Assembly (NCBI GenBank): GCA_910586825.1
Contig: CAJUJF010000005.1
Coordinates: 49,401 to 113,400, forward strand
Length of the DNA stretch: 64,000 nt
Direction: 5' to 3'
Origin: an uncultured Christensenellaceae bacterium
GTDB taxonomy: Bacteria > Bacillota > Clostridia > Christensenellales > Borkfalkiaceae
In this document: one piece after another, positions 62,316 to 64,000 of the stretch
Numbering within the stretch: position 1 is the first letter of the stretch
Layout of the letters: every line of letters begins with the position of its first letter
Notes under the pieces: model-generated
The model's input: only the letters and a program-made list of their open reading frames with translations
Told to the model about the DNA's origin: nothing
Database searches by the model: none
Made by a program: the position numbers and the translations under genes

Positions 62316-63593
62316 ATGGATACCAAGGTGTTTACCGATAAGGTGAAGATAACCGTAAAAGCGGGCGACGGCGGCGACGGCATGAATTCGTTCAAGGCTT
62401 ACAAGGGGAAGCCCGCTTGCGGTCCGGACGGCGGCGACGGCGGGAACGGCGGCGGCGTGTATTTCCTCGGCGACAAGGATATGAACGATCTGCTCTCGTT
62501 CCGTTTTACTTCCAAATACTTTGCGGAGAACGGCGAGCGCGGCGGCACGAACCAGTGCAGCGGAAAAAGCGGCAAAGACGTCGTGATCAAAGTGCCGCTC
62601 GGAACGCTGGTGCGCGACGCCGAAAGCGGAAAGATTATCTGCGACGTGTATGAAGACGGCGAAAAAATCTGCATCTTAAAAGGCGGACGTGGCGGAAAGG
62701 GCAACGTGCGTTTTACGACCGCGCGGCGTCACGCGCCGAACTTTGCGCAAAAGGGCGTGCAGGTAAAGCCGCATGCGCTGATTCTTGAAATGAAAGTCAT
62801 CGCGGACGTCGGTCTGGTGGGTTTTCCCAACGTGGGCAAGAGTACCCTGCTTTCGAAGATTTCGGCGGCAAAGCCCAAGATCGCCGACTATCATTTCACC
62901 ACGCTTTCGCCCAATCTCGGCGTCGTGCGCTATTACGAGCGTTCTTTCATCGCGGCGGACATTCCGGGGCTGATCGAGGGCGCGGCGTCGGGCGCGGGGT
63001 TGGGGCATGACTTTCTGCGCCATATCGAGCGAACGCGCGCGATCTGTCACGTGGTGGATATCGCCGGCGTTGAAGGGCGAGATCCGCTCGAAGACTTCGA
63101 AAAAATCAACGCGGAACTCAAATCGTATTCCGAAACGCTCGCCGCTCTGCCGCAGATCGTCGCGCTCAACAAAAGCGACTGTTTCGGCGCGGAAGAGAAT
63201 GTGAAACGCTTCCGTAAAAAATACGGGAAAAAGTATCGGCTTTTTCCGATCGCCGCCGTGTGCGGCGAGGGATTGGAAGAGCTGCTCGGCGCGCTTTGCG
63301 AACTGCTCTCCGAGCTTCCGCCCGCGGAACGGATCCCCGCGGACGAATTCGATTTCGAGGAGACGGACAATACGCAGTTCGAAATTTATCGGGACGAAAA
63401 CGGCGCGTTCGTCGTTGTCGGCGGGCTTGTGGATCTGCTGTGCCGCAACGTGGTGCTTTCCAATCCCGATTCCATGGCGTATTTTCAACGGGTGTTAAAG
63501 CTGCGCGGCGTGTTTAAAGAACTCGCAAAGTGCGGCTGCGCGCAAGGGGATACCGTCGTCGTCGGCGACGTGGAATTCGAATACATTGTGTAA
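62316..63593 (+). CDS. obgE: Obg GTPase (ribosome assembly)
   Basis: The protein has 425 residues. The glycine-rich Obg domain (KVKITVKAGDGGDGMNSFKA) is followed by the G domain with GFPNVGKST near 168, DIPGLIEGA near 213 and NKSD near 286. A C-terminal OCT domain (about 345-425) makes it the long Gram-positive form. Obg proteins act in late 50S assembly and the stress response. Two starts are possible: the ATG at 62316, or the GTG at 62328, which would give the typical MFTDKVKI start. Neither has a clear ribosome site. yhbY follows by 22 bases. Confidence 0.96.
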   Translation: MDTKVFTDKVKITVKAGDGGDGMNSFKAYKGKPACGPDGGDGGNGGGVYFLGDKDMNDLLSFRFTSKYFAENGERGGTNQCSGKSGKDVVIKVPLGTLVRDAESGKIICDVYEDGEKICILKGGRGGKGNVRFTTARRHAPNFAQKGVQVKPHALILEMKVIADVGLVGFPNVGKSTLLSKISAAKPKIADYHFTTLSPNLGVVRYYERSFIAADIPGLIEGAASGAGLGHDFLRHIERTRAICHVVDIAGVEGRDPLEDFEKINAELKSYSETLAALPQIVALNKSDCFGAEENVKRFRKKYGKKYRLFPIAAVCGEGLEELLGALCELLSELPPAERIPADEFDFEETDNTQFEIYRDENGAFVVVGGLVDLLCRNVVLSNPDSMAYFQRVLKLRGVFKELAKCGCAQGDTVVVGDVEFEYIV

Positions 63594-63615
63594 AACCAGA
63601 ATATGAGGAAAGAAT

Positions 63616-63906
63616 ATGACGAGTAAACAGAGAAGCAATTTAAAATCGTTGGCGGCGGTGATGAAGCCGATCGCGCAGGTCGGCAAAGAGGGGATCGGAG
63701 AAAATCTGATCAAAAGCCTCTCTCAGGCGTTGGAAGCGCGCGAGTTGATCAAGGTCAATCTTCTGCCGGCTTCTTCGGACGACGGCGAGAATCTCGCCGC
63801 AAACATTGCCGATTTATTGCATGCGGAAGTCGTTGCAGTCATCGGCAGAAAGGCGATATTTTACCGCCGTTCTTCGCGGAAGGATTTTGAGCATATTGTG
63901 TTTTGA
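63616..63906 (+). CDS. yhbY: YhbY-family CRM-domain RNA-binding protein
   Basis: The protein has 96 residues, the normal length. The CRM-domain features are MKPIAQVGKEGIGENLIKSL (the GxxG-type loop) and the end VVAVIGRKAIFYRRS. YhbY binds precursors of the 50S subunit, which agrees with its place behind obgE. An AGGAAAG ribosome site precedes the ATG. A terminator follows at once. Confidence 0.95.
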   Translation: MTSKQRSNLKSLAAVMKPIAQVGKEGIGENLIKSLSQALEARELIKVNLLPASSDDGENLAANIADLLHAEVVAVIGRKAIFYRRSSRKDFEHIVF

Positions 63907-63910
63907 AATG

Positions 63911-63944
63911 AAAAAGCCGTCTGTTTTTCGCAGACGGCTTTTTT
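63911..63944 (+). terminator. Terminator after obgE-yhbY
   Basis: AAAAGCCGTCTG pairs with CAGACGGCTTTT around a 7-base loop, ending in six T. The A-run on the left could let it act on the other strand too. Confidence 0.92.
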
Positions 63945-63959
63945 GTTTGTATAAAGAAT

Positions 63960-63980
63960 ACCACGCGATAGTCGCGTGGT
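63960..63980. repeat. Short perfect hairpin at the right edge, possible IS200/IS605-type end
   Basis: ACCACGCGA (63960-63968) and TCGCGTGGT (63972-63980) form a 9-bp stem with a 3-base loop and no T-run. Compact hairpins like this mark the ends of IS200/IS605 elements and REP-like repeats, but no transposase is inside the window, so the identity is open. Confidence 0.35.
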
Positions 63981-64000
63981 TCAAAATAGGCTTAGCCGAT

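Overview
The window is a GC-rich stretch of a bacterial chromosome that looks like an anaerobic Bacillota (Clostridia-type) genome. The reasons are the gene order comM-dprA-topA-trmFO-hslV-hslU, the tsaE-tsaB-rimI run, an FMN riboswitch in front of a RibU transporter, a flavodiiron FprA oxidoreductase and a VanW-family envelope protein. Promoters follow the sigma-A pattern with a 17-base spacer, and several use TTGCAA as the -35. The exact lineage cannot be read from the window.

Region 1 (1-20421) is mostly housekeeping. mnmG (cut by the left edge) and dnaA lie on the minus strand, divergent from recF, PHP phosphoesterase, vanW-like, rplS, a large membrane protein, comM, dprA, topA, trmFO, hslVU, a Sel1-repeat protein, hisS, trxA and glyA. 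The dnaA/recF divergence suggests a position near the replication origin, but dnaN is absent and no clear DnaA boxes are visible.

Region 2 (20674-51935) is the most unusual part: ten same-strand genes over about 31 kb, closely spaced, with one good promoter in front and only a weak terminator at the end. It encodes (1) a 1111-residue fusion of a GH3-like domain lacking the nucleophile, two membrane helices and a degenerate McrB-like AAA+ domain; (2) and (4) two membrane-anchored McrB-like AAA+ ATPases whose last 1117 bases of coding DNA appear identical although their N-termini are unrelated; (3) a coiled-coil protein with an ENRF motif resembling McrC-side (DUF2357-type) partners; (5) and (6) two N-terminally anchored surface proteins built from MBG/YDG-type repeats, one of 3731 residues; (7) and (8) two multi-pass membrane proteins; (9) a single-pass protein with a BspA-like leucine-rich ectodomain; (10) a 1672-residue protein with six membrane helices and about eleven copies of a repeat I do not recognise. 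The layout suggests AAA+ machines on the inner face of the membrane serving very large surface proteins. The function is unknown and I propose it as a candidate new system.

Region 3 (51936-64000) begins with an AT-rich orphan membrane protein that stands out in composition, then returns to housekeeping: fprA, riboswitch-ribU, tsaE-tsaB-rimI-hydrolase-murF-ddl, NADP isocitrate dehydrogenase, a minus-strand zinc metallopeptidase, obgE and yhbY. tsaE, and perhaps obgE, appear to be transcribed from immediately before the start codon (leaderless). A short perfect hairpin at the right edge could be the start of an IS200-like element.
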